A DNA stretch of 44,500 nucleotides, taken from positions 1 through 44,500 of the forward strand of contig NZ_JAEKIS010000025.1 of the NCBI RefSeq assembly GCF_017311415.1, in the 5' to 3' direction. A program made the position numbers and the translations under genes. The stretch is from Salipiger abyssi (lineage in GTDB: Bacteria; Pseudomonadota; Alphaproteobacteria; Rhodobacterales; Rhodobacteraceae). Below the pieces are notes generated by a model. The model worked only from the letters and a program-made list of their open reading frames with translations, did no database searches and was not told the DNA's origin. Positions 1-8,059 of the stretch are shown here, piece after piece (the first letter of the stretch is position 1; each line of letters begins with the position of its first letter).

Positions 1-477
1 AGGGCCCGCGGCATTGAAGGTCGCAACCAGAGGCCGGATACACGAAGGAACTCGACCGCAATGCTGTTGCCAAAGTCAAAAAATCGCTTGCAGCCCCGGG
101 GGCGTCCATACACGGGACAACGCATGCTGCTCTACCCGGCGATCGCGCTCGCCATGGCGGTGCTTTCAGCGGCAGGGCTCAACCCGCTGGTCGCCGCCTC
201 GCTCATCGGCGGCGCCTTCGGAGCCATCCCGCCCGAGCTGACCGAGCCTTATTTTCTTGCCTTCTCGCTGGCGGCCGGCTGGGGCGTCGCCTACGGCATC
301 TCACCCTTCACAACAGGCACGGTGGTGCTGGCCTCGATGCTGGGCGCCAGTCCGAACGCGTTGGCGTGGCGGTGCAACGGCGCCTTCTCACTCGCGGCTC
401 TGGCCTTTGTGCTCGCCATAATTCTGACCGCCGTCACCCTGACGGCCGCACCTATTCCCCCCGGAGGAGATCAATGA
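1..477 (+). CDS. C-terminal part of a multi-pass membrane protein (partial)
   Basis: The frame is open from the left edge to a TGA at 475-477, so the gene probably begins outside the window. From about base 124 the product is clearly membranous, with roughly four hydrophobic segments (LLYPAIALAMAV, the Gly/Ala-rich GGAFGAIPPEL turn, LAFSLAAGWGVAYG, and a final AALAFVLAIILTAV). The Gly/Pro loops between helices recall the C-terminal half of ion or organic-acid permeases, but I cannot name the family. The first 40 codons are basic and hydrophilic and do not look like transporter sequence. Either the gene is disrupted near base 120 or the true start is one of the internal ATGs at 61 or 124. Its stop overlaps the start of the next gene as ATGA (474-477), so the two are translationally coupled. 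Confidence 0.5.
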   Translation, partial: RARGIEGRNQRPDTRRNSTAMLLPKSKNRLQPRGRPYTGQRMLLYPAIALAMAVLSAAGLNPLVAASLIGGAFGAIPPELTEPYFLAFSLAAGWGVAYGISPFTTGTVVLASMLGASPNALAWRCNGAFSLAALAFVLAIILTAVTLTAAPIPPGGDQ

Positions 478-1637
478 CCGATCCGACATCCAGCCCCGCT
501 CCGATGCTCTTCGAGCCGCTGACATTGCGCGGCGTCACCGCCCGAAACCGCATCGTGGTGTCGCCCATGTGCCAGTATGTCTCGGTGGATGGCGGCCCGT
601 CGGATTGGCATCTGGTGCATTTGGGCAAGTTCGCCATGGGCGGTGCGGGCATCGTCTTTGGCGAGGAGACCTCGGTCGAGCGGCGCGGGCGCAAGACCTA
701 TGGTTGCGCCGGTATCTACGAGCCGCATCACGTTCCCGCCTACCGGCGGATCAACGAATTTCTGCTGAGCCAGGGCGCGCTGCCGGCAATCCAGCTGGGC
801 CATTCCGGCCGCAAGGCGTCGTGCCAGCCGCCCTGGACCGGCTTCCGCCCGCTGAACGAGGAGGACGCGGCGCGTGGCCAGCCCGGCTGGCAGGGCCTCG
901 CGCCCAGTCCGATCCCGACCTCGGAAGCGGCAATTGTCCCGCATGAGATGGACCGTGACGATATCCAAGCCATGTTGGAGGCATGGCGCGAGGCCACGCT
1001 GCGCAGCGCCGAGGCGGGCTTTGAGGTCTGCGAGGTGCACGGCGCTCACGGCTACCTGATCCAGCAGTTCCTGTCGCCGATCACCAACAAGCGGACCGAC
1101 GGCTATGGCGGCGACCGCGCGGGCCGAATGCGCCTGGCGCTGGAGATCACCGAGACGGTGCGCGCCGCATGGCCCGATGACAAGCCGCTGTTCTTCCGTG
1201 TCTCGGCGGTCGACGGCAAGGGCGGACACTGGGATATCGAGGATACCGTCGCGCTGTCGAAAGAGCTGAAGGCGCGCGGCGTCGACGTGGTCGATTGCTC
1301 CTCGGGGGGGATCAACGGGCCGCTCAATATGGCCATCGTCAAGCGCGTGCCGGGGTATCAGGTGCCTTTTGCCGAGACGGTGAAGAAGGAGGCCGGGATC
1401 ATGACGCAGGCAGTTGGGCTCATCACTGAAGCGGCACAGGCCGAGGCGATCCTTCAGGAGGGCAAGGCCGACCTGATCGCGCTGGCGCGGGAGCTGCTTC
1501 TCGATCCCAACTGGCCGGTGAAGGCGGCGCGCGATCTCGGACTCGACGGGCTCTCGCTGCTGCCCGACAGCTACTCGTGGTGGCTTGCGCGGCGCGAACA
1601 GATCCGCGCCATGTCGATCAATCGGGCCGCCGAATAG
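474..1637 (+). CDS. NADH:flavin oxidoreductase, old yellow enzyme family (YqjM/xenobiotic reductase type)
   Basis: This 387-residue protein is an FMN-dependent TIM-barrel ene-reductase that reduces activated C=C bonds with NAD(P)H, presumably in the cytoplasm. Visible family marks are LFEPLTLRG..ARNRIVVSPMCQY at the N terminus, the substrate-binding HGAHGYLIQQFLSP, the following NKRTDGYGG, and the C-terminal phosphate-binding region ending in ADLIALARELLLDPNWP. The Cys in PMCQY is typical of the YqjM-like class. The start is the ATG at 474, preceded by GGAGGA at 462-467; the longer frame upstream only overlaps the membrane-protein gene. Its stop codon lies about 30 bp from the convergent PhzF-like gene. 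The physiological substrate cannot be told from sequence. Confidence 0.93.
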   Translation: MTDPTSSPAPMLFEPLTLRGVTARNRIVVSPMCQYVSVDGGPSDWHLVHLGKFAMGGAGIVFGEETSVERRGRKTYGCAGIYEPHHVPAYRRINEFLLSQGALPAIQLGHSGRKASCQPPWTGFRPLNEEDAARGQPGWQGLAPSPIPTSEAAIVPHEMDRDDIQAMLEAWREATLRSAEAGFEVCEVHGAHGYLIQQFLSPITNKRTDGYGGDRAGRMRLALEITETVRAAWPDDKPLFFRVSAVDGKGGHWDIEDTVALSKELKARGVDVVDCSSGGINGPLNMAIVKRVPGYQVPFAETVKKEAGIMTQAVGLITEAAQAEAILQEGKADLIALARELLLDPNWPVKAARDLGLDGLSLLPDSYSWWLARREQIRAMSINRAAE

Positions 1638-1666
1638 GCGGCCAATGCCCAGACGGCCCGCCGCGC

Positions 1667-2572
1667 TCAGATCGTCAGCGTGCCCCGCGCGACGATCACC
1701 GCCTCGCCTCCGACCGTGGCGCTGGCGACCGCGCCGCCGGACATCTCGATATCGAGATGCAGTCGGCTCGGCCGCCCCATCTCATAGCCCTGCTGGACCA
1801 CCACATGATGCGCCCCGTCCGGCAGCGTATCGAGCCGCGCCACGGCGCCGGTGAAAGCGGCGCTGGCCGAGCCGGTCGCGGGGTCTTCGCGAATTCCCTG
1901 GTTGGGGGCAAAGACGCGGGCGCGGAAGTCGTCCGTCTCGGTGTCTGTCAAGGCGGTGTAGACGAAGGCCGCCGCGTGGCTGCCGTCGCCGAATGCGGCT
2001 ACCCAGAGATCCTCGCGCGCCTGCACCCGGGCAAGCGTTTCGAGATCCTTGACCGGCACCGATGTGAAGGGCGTGCCCGCGCTCATCTCGAGCGGTACAT
2101 GCGTGCCGAAGCCGATGTCGCCCTCGGGCAGCGACAGCGCCGCCGCGAGCGCCGCGCGGCTGCCATGGGCCGGCTCGGTCTCGGGCAGGCGCGGCAGGCC
2201 GAAGGACGCGTAGGCCACGCGCGGCGCCGTGGCCTCGGCAAGGCAGGGCAGCGTCCCGACCACCTCGTCGAGCGCGAAACGGCTCCGCTCGCCCACCGCC
2301 AGCCCGTCGAGATGCGCGATCAGCGAGGCCGCGCCCACCGTCGGGTGACCGGCGAAGGGCAGTTCAAGTGTCCTGGTGAAGATGCGCACGCTCGCGCGGC
2401 TCCCCGCCTGCTCGGGCGGCGTCAGGAAGATGCTTTCGGACAGGTTGAATTCGGCGGCGATGCGCTGCATCGTCTCGGTGTCCAGGTGGCCGGCATCGAC
2501 CACCGCGGCCAGCGGGTTTCCTTCGAGCGCGGTGCCCGAGAAGACGTCCAGAACGTAATATTGCAGGTCCAT
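1667..2572 (-). CDS. PhzF family isomerase/epimerase-like protein
   Basis: The 301 residues match the PhzF fold (diaminopimelate-epimerase-like duplicated domain), whose members isomerise or epimerise small acids. The N terminus has the family pattern YVLDVFSGTALEGNPLAAV. Glu46 within FNLSESIFL matches the catalytic Glu of PhzF, and the C-terminal half has REDPATGSASAAF with the conserved Asp and Gly-Ser. Length is normal. No phenazine genes are present, so a phenazine role is unlikely. It is the last gene of a minus-strand run after tcuA, tcuB and the aminotransferase, only 10 bp below the aminotransferase stop, which suggests an isomerase step in the same catabolic route. That role is an inference. 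Confidence 0.9.
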   Translation of the reverse strand: MDLQYYVLDVFSGTALEGNPLAAVVDAGHLDTETMQRIAAEFNLSESIFLTPPEQAGSRASVRIFTRTLELPFAGHPTVGAASLIAHLDGLAVGERSRFALDEVVGTLPCLAEATAPRVAYASFGLPRLPETEPAHGSRAALAAALSLPEGDIGFGTHVPLEMSAGTPFTSVPVKDLETLARVQAREDLWVAAFGDGSHAAAFVYTALTDTETDDFRARVFAPNQGIREDPATGSASAAFTGAVARLDTLPDGAHHVVVQQGYEMGRPSRLHLDIEMSGGAVASATVGGEAVIVARGTLTI

Positions 2573-2582
2573 CGGGGGCTCC

Positions 2583-3797
2583 TCAGCTCAGGGCGGCAAG
2601 GGAGGCTTCGATCCGGTCGCAGGCGCTGTCGAGCACCGCCTGCTCGGTCGCGAAGGAAATCCGGAAATGCGGCGAACAGGCGAAGGCCGCGCCGTGCACC
2701 GTCGCGACGCCGCCGCTCAGCAGGTACGACACCACGTCCCAGTCGCTGGTCAGCACCGTGCCCTCGGGCCTCTTGCGGCCCAGCAGGCCGCTGCAATCGG
2801 GGAACACGTAGAAGGCCCCTGCCGGGGTGGCGCAGCTCAACCCGTCCATCGCGTTCAGCCGCGCGACCAGCCGGTCGCGGCGCTTCTGGTAGCTGGCCAG
2901 AACCGGGGCAAGGAAATCCATCGGCCCGGTCAGCGCCGCGAGTGCGGCCGCTTGCCCCAGCGTGCTGGGATTGCCGGTGCTCTGGGATTGCAGCTTGGTC
3001 ATCTGCGCGATCAGCGGCGCGGGCCCGCCACAGTAGCCAAGCCGCCAGCCGGTCGCCGCGAAGGCCTTGGAAATGCCGTTGACGCTGAGCGTGCGCGCCT
3101 TCAGCGCCGGGCAGACCGCCGCGAGCACATCGTAAGGGGCGCCGTCGTAGCGGATGTGTTCGTAGATGTCGTCGGACAGGATCCAGACCTGCGGGTGGCG
3201 CTCGAGCACCTCGCCCAGCGCGGCAAGTCGCGCCCGGCTGTAGATCGCCCCTGAGGGGTTCGACGGCGCGTTCAGCACCAGCCAGCGCGTGCGCGGGGTG
3301 ATCGCCGTCTCCAGCCGGTCCGGCGTCAGCAGGAAGCCCTCGGCGGCGCCGGTCTCGACGATGACCGGTTCGGCCCCGGCCAGCCGCGCGACATCGGGAT
3401 AGGTGACCCAGCAGGGGCTGGGCACGATGACCTCGTCACCGGGGTCGAGTGTGGCGAGGAAGGCGTTGAAGATCACCTGCTTGGCGCCGCTCGAGGCCAT
3501 CACCTCGGAGGTCGCGTAGTCGAGCCCGTTCTCACGCCGGAATTTGTCCACGATTGCGGATTTGAGCGCGTCGATGCCCCCAGTGGCGGTGTAGTTGGAA
3601 TCGTTCCGCGCGACCGCCTCTTGCACCGCCTGGCGAACATGCAGCGGGATCTCGAAATCCGGCTCGCCGGTGGTGAGGCTCAGGATGTCTTTGCCCTCGG
3701 CGCGCAGCTCGCGGGCACGCTGTGCGGCTGCCGACGTGGCCGAGGGCTTGATGGCTTGGATGCTTTGCGATGGGCGGAAGTCCGGGGAGGTGCTCAA
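2583..3797 (-). CDS. Class I/II pyridoxal-phosphate aminotransferase (aspartate aminotransferase-like)
   Basis: This 404-residue enzyme has the fold-type I aminotransferase layout. The N-terminal LTTGEPDFEIP is followed by YTATGGIDALK, a phosphate-loop SSGAKQVIFNAF near residue 102, NAPSNPSGAIY near 176, SDDIYEHI near 208, and the Schiff-base Lys244 in SVNGISKAFAATGWRLGY. It closely resembles prokaryotic Ib aspartate aminotransferases; the amino donor and acceptor cannot be fixed. Its stop is 10 bp from the PhzF-like start and its start is about 87 bp below tcuB. That gap carries a GC-rich hairpin. The position suggests amino-group transfer to or from a substrate handled by TcuAB rather than a housekeeping role, but this is inferred from context only. 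Confidence 0.93.
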   Translation of the reverse strand: MSTSPDFRPSQSIQAIKPSATSAAAQRARELRAEGKDILSLTTGEPDFEIPLHVRQAVQEAVARNDSNYTATGGIDALKSAIVDKFRRENGLDYATSEVMASSGAKQVIFNAFLATLDPGDEVIVPSPCWVTYPDVARLAGAEPVIVETGAAEGFLLTPDRLETAITPRTRWLVLNAPSNPSGAIYSRARLAALGEVLERHPQVWILSDDIYEHIRYDGAPYDVLAAVCPALKARTLSVNGISKAFAATGWRLGYCGGPAPLIAQMTKLQSQSTGNPSTLGQAAALAALTGPMDFLAPVLASYQKRRDRLVARLNAMDGLSCATPAGAFYVFPDCSGLLGRKRPEGTVLTSDWDVVSYLLSGGVATVHGAAFACSPHFRISFATEQAVLDSACDRIEASLAALS

Positions 3798-3842
3798 GGC
3801 TCTGATCCTTATGGGCTTGGACGGGTCGGTGATCCGTGGAAA

Positions 3843-3874
3843 AGGCAGCGCCGCCGTCCGGGCAACGGGCGGCG
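3843..3874 (-). terminator. GC-rich hairpin between tcuB and the aminotransferase gene
   Basis: Read on the minus strand, a stem of CGCCGCC (3868-3874) pairs with GGCGGCG (3849-3855) and is followed within a few bases by CTGCCTTTTCC. This looks like a weak intrinsic terminator or attenuator inside the 87-bp gap. It could lower expression of the aminotransferase and PhzF-like genes relative to tcuAB. The T tract is short, so mRNA stabilisation is an equally good reading. Confidence 0.35.
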
Positions 3875-3884
3875 GGTCTTATTG

Positions 3885-4943
3885 TCAGCGGCGCTGCGCA
3901 TCGCGGACAAGTGCGGCGAAGCGGTAAAAGCCATGGGCCATCTTCGAGTAAGGCGTCAGCAGGAAGAAGGCGAGCACGGCTCCGAGGTGCAGCGCGAGCA
4001 GCGCGCCGAGAGCCGTCGTGCCACCGCCCGCGTAGAGGGCCAGCCCCGAGGCGCTGACGATGAAGAGCAGCAGGATGAAGCCGAACTCGCCCCTCCGCAC
4101 GGGCGGAAATTGCAGATCCGGGCGCGAGCGCAGCTTCAGCCGCATCATCCCCAGCGTGCCGATACACAGCAGGATGCCGCCGCTCAGCCCCAGCAGCTTG
4201 GGCAGCGAGAACAGCGCGTAGGGCGCCGGCATGTCGAAGACGTAATGCAGGATCGTGCCGGCGGTTGTGGCGGCGAAGCACAGCAGGAAGCCGTACATCA
4301 CCAGCTGGTGCATCACTCGCCGCCCCTGCGAGAACCGGTCGCCGTCCTCGAAATTGCAGCCCTTGCCGTGCCCGCCCGCAAGGTTGCGCATCTGGGCCGC
4401 CGAGGCAAAGGCGGCCCGCAGGTGCCCAAGGCGGATGCGCTCGCCGCCGACCCGTGACCAGTAGCGCTTCAGGCCGACGCCGAGCGCGACCAGCGGGAAC
4501 ACGAAGGCCGGCAGGAAGATCGCCACCATCGCGCCGTGCGAGAGCATCGCATAGAACCCCTCTCCGCCGCCGGGCAGAGCCCGCAGCAGGGCGAAAAGCG
4601 CCGCCATCGCAACCACCGCCGCCATCGCGATCAGCGTCCCGTTGCGGTGGAAGCTGCGCCCGAGGGCCGCCGGGAACGCGGTCTCTTCCCAGCTTTCCTG
4701 CCGCACCTCCGCGAGGATTCCCGGCAGGTTCAGATCGAATTCGTGCGGGGCGGTATACTGGCAGGCATCGAAGCAGTTCTGGCAGTTGTGGCACAGGTTT
4801 GCGAGCTGCACGATATCGCCGTCCGCCATCACCCGCTGCGCGTGAAGCGCCGGAAAGACCGAGCAGTAGCCCTCGCAGTAGCGGCAGGCGTTGCAGATCT
4901 GTGCCTGGCGGCGCGCCTCTTCGATTGCGGTGTCATCCAACAT
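3885..4943 (-). CDS. tcuB: Tricarballylate utilization 4Fe-4S membrane protein TcuB
   Basis: TcuB-type proteins take electrons from the flavoprotein TcuA and pass them to the membrane, re-oxidising its FAD. The N-terminal 60 residues hold two cysteine clusters typical of 4Fe-4S binding, CNACRYCEGYC and CHNCQNCFDAC. The rest (352 residues in all) contains several hydrophobic helices, for example around TLIAMAAVVAMAALFALL, MVAIFLPAFVFPLVALGV and the C-terminal GALLALHLGAVLAFFLL. Histidines in the membrane part are compatible with heme b or quinone contact. Its start overlaps the end of tcuA by 11 bp, consistent with coupled translation. Family knowledge comes from Salmonella tricarballylate catabolism; the substrate here has not been shown. 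Confidence 0.9.
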   Translation of the reverse strand: MLDDTAIEEARRQAQICNACRYCEGYCSVFPALHAQRVMADGDIVQLANLCHNCQNCFDACQYTAPHEFDLNLPGILAEVRQESWEETAFPAALGRSFHRNGTLIAMAAVVAMAALFALLRALPGGGEGFYAMLSHGAMVAIFLPAFVFPLVALGVGLKRYWSRVGGERIRLGHLRAAFASAAQMRNLAGGHGKGCNFEDGDRFSQGRRVMHQLVMYGFLLCFAATTAGTILHYVFDMPAPYALFSLPKLLGLSGGILLCIGTLGMMRLKLRSRPDLQFPPVRRGEFGFILLLFIVSASGLALYAGGGTTALGALLALHLGAVLAFFLLTPYSKMAHGFYRFAALVRDAQRR

Positions 4944-6327
4944 GGTTTGCGGCCTCCCGGCCCGCGATGCGTCCGAAGACCGTTCCGATGGCCATGCCGA
5001 AGCCCGCCAGGTAGCCCTGCCCGAGGATCGAACCGGCCATCGTCTCGCCCGCGGCCCAGAGGTTGCTGATCGGGCCGGCGGCGTCGCTGCATTGCGCGCG
5101 CTCGTCGACCCGAAGCCCGAGATAGGTGAAGGTTACCCCGGTTCGCAGGCTGTAGCCGTAATAGGGCGGCGTATCTATCGGTCGCGCCCAGTTCGATTTG
5201 GGCGGTGTGAGCCCGTTGGTGGCGACGCCGTCCAGCTCGGTCGGCTGGAAGCCCACCGTGTCGCCGCAGGCGGCGTTGAACGCCGCGACGGTGGTTTGCA
5301 GCTTGCCCGCAGGCAGCCCCATCTTCCGGGCAAGCTCGGCAAGCGATCCGGCCTCGATGGGCGGGTAGACCGAGGGCATGAACAGCGGCAGCGACTTGCT
5401 GTCGATGATGACATAGCCCACCTGGTCGGGCTGCGCTGCGACTAGCCGGCCCCAGATCGCGTAGCGTTTGGGCCAGACGTCCTCGCCCTCGTCGTGGAAA
5501 CGGTCGCCGTCGCGGTTCACCACGATCGAGAAGGGCACGCAGTCGAGCCGCGTGACGATGCCGCCGTCGTATTTCGGCGCCCGCCCGTCGATGGCGACCG
5601 CGTGGCATTGCGTCGGATCGCCCACCGTGTCCGCGCCCTGGTCGATCAGGTCGCGCAGCACGGTGCCCCGGTTGTATGGCGTGCCCCGGATCAGGAAGTT
5701 GCGCGCGGGCGGGCCCCAGGCCTCGGCCAGCCAGTCGATATCCGCCTGGAACCCACCGGAGGCGACGACCACGGCCTTGGGCGCGAGATTGTGCTGCTGA
5801 CCGCCGTGGATGTACTCGACCCGGTTCACGCGGCCGTCCGCGACCGCGAGATGGGTCACCGGCGCGTCGTAGAGAACATCCACGCCAAGCGCCTCGGCGG
5901 TGCGGTAATAGGCATTCACCAGCGCCTTGCCGCCGCCCATGAAAAACGCGTTGGTCCGCGCGAGCGACAGGGTTCCCGACAGCGACGGCTGAAAATGCAC
6001 GCCGTGGTCCTGCATCCATGGCAGGCAGGCTTCCGTCTCGCGAATGACCATCCGGGCCAGCGCCTCGTCGGTCCTGCCCCCGGTCACCTTGATGAGATCG
6101 TCGAAATACTCATCCTCGCCGTAGCGGTCGATAAGTACGGAAAGCGGCCCCTCGTGCATGCATCGGAAGTTCCGGGTGTGGCGCGAATTGCCGCCGCGAT
6201 AGGGCTCCGGCGCGGCTTCGAGGATCAGCACCTTTGCGCCCGTCTCTGCGGCGGTCATCGCCGCGCAAAGCGCCGCGTTGCCACCGCCTACAACCACGAC
6301 ATCGTACCTGTCCTGTTTCTCCGGCAT
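4933..6327 (-). CDS. tcuA: FAD-dependent tricarballylate dehydrogenase TcuA
   Basis: The 464-residue flavoprotein belongs to the fumarate reductase/succinate dehydrogenase FAD superfamily. In Salmonella, TcuA oxidises tricarballylate to cis-aconitate. Visible features are the Rossmann motif VVVVGGGNAALCAAMTA at residues 9-25, GGNSRHTRNFRCMH around 45-58, and the C-terminal FAD signature NLWAAGETMAGSILGQGYLAGFG. A ribosome-binding site AGGAGC lies just upstream of the ATG at 6327. It is the first gene of the minus-strand run and diverges from a LysR regulator across an 81-bp gap. No tcuC-type citrate/tricarballylate transporter is in the window, so uptake must be encoded elsewhere. Close homologues may act on other tricarboxylates. 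Confidence 0.9.
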   Translation of the reverse strand: MPEKQDRYDVVVVGGGNAALCAAMTAAETGAKVLILEAAPEPYRGGNSRHTRNFRCMHEGPLSVLIDRYGEDEYFDDLIKVTGGRTDEALARMVIRETEACLPWMQDHGVHFQPSLSGTLSLARTNAFFMGGGKALVNAYYRTAEALGVDVLYDAPVTHLAVADGRVNRVEYIHGGQQHNLAPKAVVVASGGFQADIDWLAEAWGPPARNFLIRGTPYNRGTVLRDLIDQGADTVGDPTQCHAVAIDGRAPKYDGGIVTRLDCVPFSIVVNRDGDRFHDEGEDVWPKRYAIWGRLVAAQPDQVGYVIIDSKSLPLFMPSVYPPIEAGSLAELARKMGLPAGKLQTTVAAFNAACGDTVGFQPTELDGVATNGLTPPKSNWARPIDTPPYYGYSLRTGVTFTYLGLRVDERAQCSDAAGPISNLWAAGETMAGSILGQGYLAGFGMAIGTVFGRIAGREAANHVG

Positions 6328-6373
6328 CCTGAAGCTCCTGTTGCGTCGAGCAAGCTAGCGCCGCGCATTTCCT

Positions 6374-6386
6374 TTGATAAATGCAA
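6374..6386. promoter_or_regulatory. Candidate LysR-type operator (T-N11-A) between tcuA and tcuR
   Basis: The 81-bp divergent gap is AT-rich against a GC-rich genome. It contains TTGATAAATGCAA, a T-N11-A box whose TTG and CAA arms are inverted. LysR regulators usually bind such a box next to their own promoter and the divergent target. Its position about 47 bp above the tcuA start and 22 bp above the tcuR start suits autorepression and activation of tcuA. No effector can be deduced. Confidence 0.45.
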
Positions 6387-6408
6387 ATATCTCCATCATT
6401 ATTTCAGT

Positions 6409-7344
6409 ATGCGCATAAATTTCGATTTCGACGCCCTGGAAGCGTTTCTCGTGCTCTTCGAAACCGGTTCTTTCGGCGCCACGGCGCAGCATCTGGCGCT
6501 ATCGCAATCGGCGCTGACGCGGCGCATCCGCAAGCTGGAAGAGGCGCTCGGGGTGACGCTGTTCGAACGTACGACGCGCTCGGTCCGCCCGACGCTGGCG
6601 GCCAAGCGGCTGCGGGCGCGGGCGCAGGCGATGCTGGACGAGGCGCGCGAGACGCTCAGCGAGATGCAGGACGAAACCGCACGCTTTGCCGCACAGAACA
6701 GCGCAATCGTCACGGTCGCCGCAGTGCCGAGCGCGATCCCGCGGGTGTTGATCCCCGCCGTTGGCCTGTTCGGTGCCGGACCTGGCGGCGCGCGGGTGCG
6801 TATCCTGGACATGCTGGCCAACGAGGTGGCGGACGCGGTCTCGGACGGCGAAGCCGATTTCGGCATCTCTTCGCTGCCCGCGCTGGACGGCCAGATCGAT
6901 TTCGCCCCTCTGTTCGAGGACCGCGTGGTGTTGATCATGCCCCGCGACCACCCTCTCGCCGGATCCGGGCCGCTGACATGGCGCGCCCTCTCGGGCCAGC
7001 GACTGATCCTGCCGATCCAGGGCAGCGGCAATCGCGCGTTGATCGACCGGGCGATGGCGCGCAGCGGGCTGACCCTCTATTGGAGCTACGAGGTTCCGCG
7101 GACTTCGACCGCGCTGGAACTCGTGCGTGCCGGGCTCGCGGTTGCGCCGCTGCCGCTTTCCGCGATCCCCGTGTCGGACGAGATCCGTCTGTCGATTTGC
7201 GAACTCGGCGATCCGCCGGTGTCGCGTCAGATCGGGCTGATCTCCCGGCGCCACACGCCGCTGTCGGCCACAGCGGCCAAGCTGCGCGACATTATGGTCT
7301 CGCAGGTTACCGGCGCGGCAGGCGCGTCCGTTAAGGCGGGCTGA
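6409..7344 (+). CDS. tcuR: LysR-family transcriptional regulator, TcuR-like
   Basis: The 311-residue protein has an N-terminal winged helix-turn-helix (residues 1-60; FDALEAFLVLFETGSFGATA, then LSQSALTRRIRKLEEALGVTLFER). A LysR substrate-binding domain starts near residue 95. The ATG at 6409 begins MRINFDFDALEAF, the usual LysR N terminus; the reading frame runs much further upstream only because it crosses the tcuA antisense. It is transcribed away from tcuA across a short AT-rich gap with a T-N11-A box, the classical arrangement for a LysR regulator controlling the divergent operon. In Salmonella the tcuABC regulator is also of the LysR type. The inducer is unknown here. Confidence 0.88.
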   Translation: MRINFDFDALEAFLVLFETGSFGATAQHLALSQSALTRRIRKLEEALGVTLFERTTRSVRPTLAAKRLRARAQAMLDEARETLSEMQDETARFAAQNSAIVTVAAVPSAIPRVLIPAVGLFGAGPGGARVRILDMLANEVADAVSDGEADFGISSLPALDGQIDFAPLFEDRVVLIMPRDHPLAGSGPLTWRALSGQRLILPIQGSGNRALIDRAMARSGLTLYWSYEVPRTSTALELVRAGLAVAPLPLSAIPVSDEIRLSICELGDPPVSRQIGLISRRHTPLSATAAKLRDIMVSQVTGAAGASVKAG

Positions 7345-7437
7345 CTTCGGATCTCGCGGTCAGAGAGAATGGCCTAGGGGATCGCGCGGGTCTCGGCTAG
7401 GCTGTGGGTCTAGGGATGCCGTTCGGAGGAGGCCGGG

Positions 7438-8052
7438 ATGCTGCGCGCCGTTTTCTTACTCATGGTTTCAATCTGGGCGAGCGGGCCTCTCGCCGCCCAG
7501 GAGGTGCCGGCGCTTTACGACGTGACCGGGGTGGCGACGGACGACCAGCTCAACGTTCGCGCCGCGCCCGAAGCGTCCGCCCCAGTGATCGGGGCGCTGT
7601 CGCACAGTCAGACCCATGTAGAGGTCACCGCGGTCAACGAGGCCGGAACATGGGGCCGGGTGGTTCTGGGCGAGCAGACGGGCTGGGCCTCGCTTGCCTA
7701 CCTCACGGTTCAGCCGGAGAGTGCCATGCCCGATGCCGGCGAGGTGACCTGTTTCGGCACCGAGCCGTTCTGGAGCTATCACGTCGATGCGGGCGACACC
7801 GCGACCTGGTCAGCCATCGACGATGAGGCGCTGACCCTCAAGTCCGGACCGTTCCGCCGGGCGGATGCCCGGTTTGAGCCGTTTATTTCGGCGGCCGGCG
7901 CGCCGGGGCAGCAGGCGGTTCTGGTGATGCAGAAAGATCCGCAATGCTCCGATGGCATGTCGGATGCGCTTTACGGGCTCTCGGCGGTGCTGGTGCTGAG
8001 CGGTCGGCTGGAGCGGGCGGTGTCGGGATGCTGTTCGCTGGCGCCGCGATAG
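7438..8052 (+). CDS. Exported SH3b-domain protein with a C-terminal GTEPFW (COG3650-like) domain
   Basis: A signal peptide (MLRAVFLLMVSIWASGPLAAQ) is followed by a bacterial SH3 domain at about residues 28-90, with the typical NVRAAPEASAPVIGAL and WGRVVLGEQTGWASLAYL. The C-terminal domain opens CFGTEPFWSYHVDAG, a motif I associate with COG3650/META-like periplasmic proteins, and carries Cys residues near the end (CSDGM, GCC) that could form disulfides. SH3b domains often bind peptidoglycan or peptides, so an envelope role is plausible but unproven. It stands alone between tcuR and the convergent GntR regulator. Function unknown. Confidence 0.8.
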   Translation: MLRAVFLLMVSIWASGPLAAQEVPALYDVTGVATDDQLNVRAAPEASAPVIGALSHSQTHVEVTAVNEAGTWGRVVLGEQTGWASLAYLTVQPESAMPDAGEVTCFGTEPFWSYHVDAGDTATWSAIDDEALTLKSGPFRRADARFEPFISAAGAPGQQAVLVMQKDPQCSDGMSDALYGLSAVLVLSGRLERAVSGCCSLAPR

Positions 8053-8059
8053 CGCGGGC

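Noticed and set aside
1667-2572. Phenazine biosynthesis role for the PhzF-like gene
   Set aside because: No other phz genes are nearby; the family is broad and the context is a tcu-type cluster.
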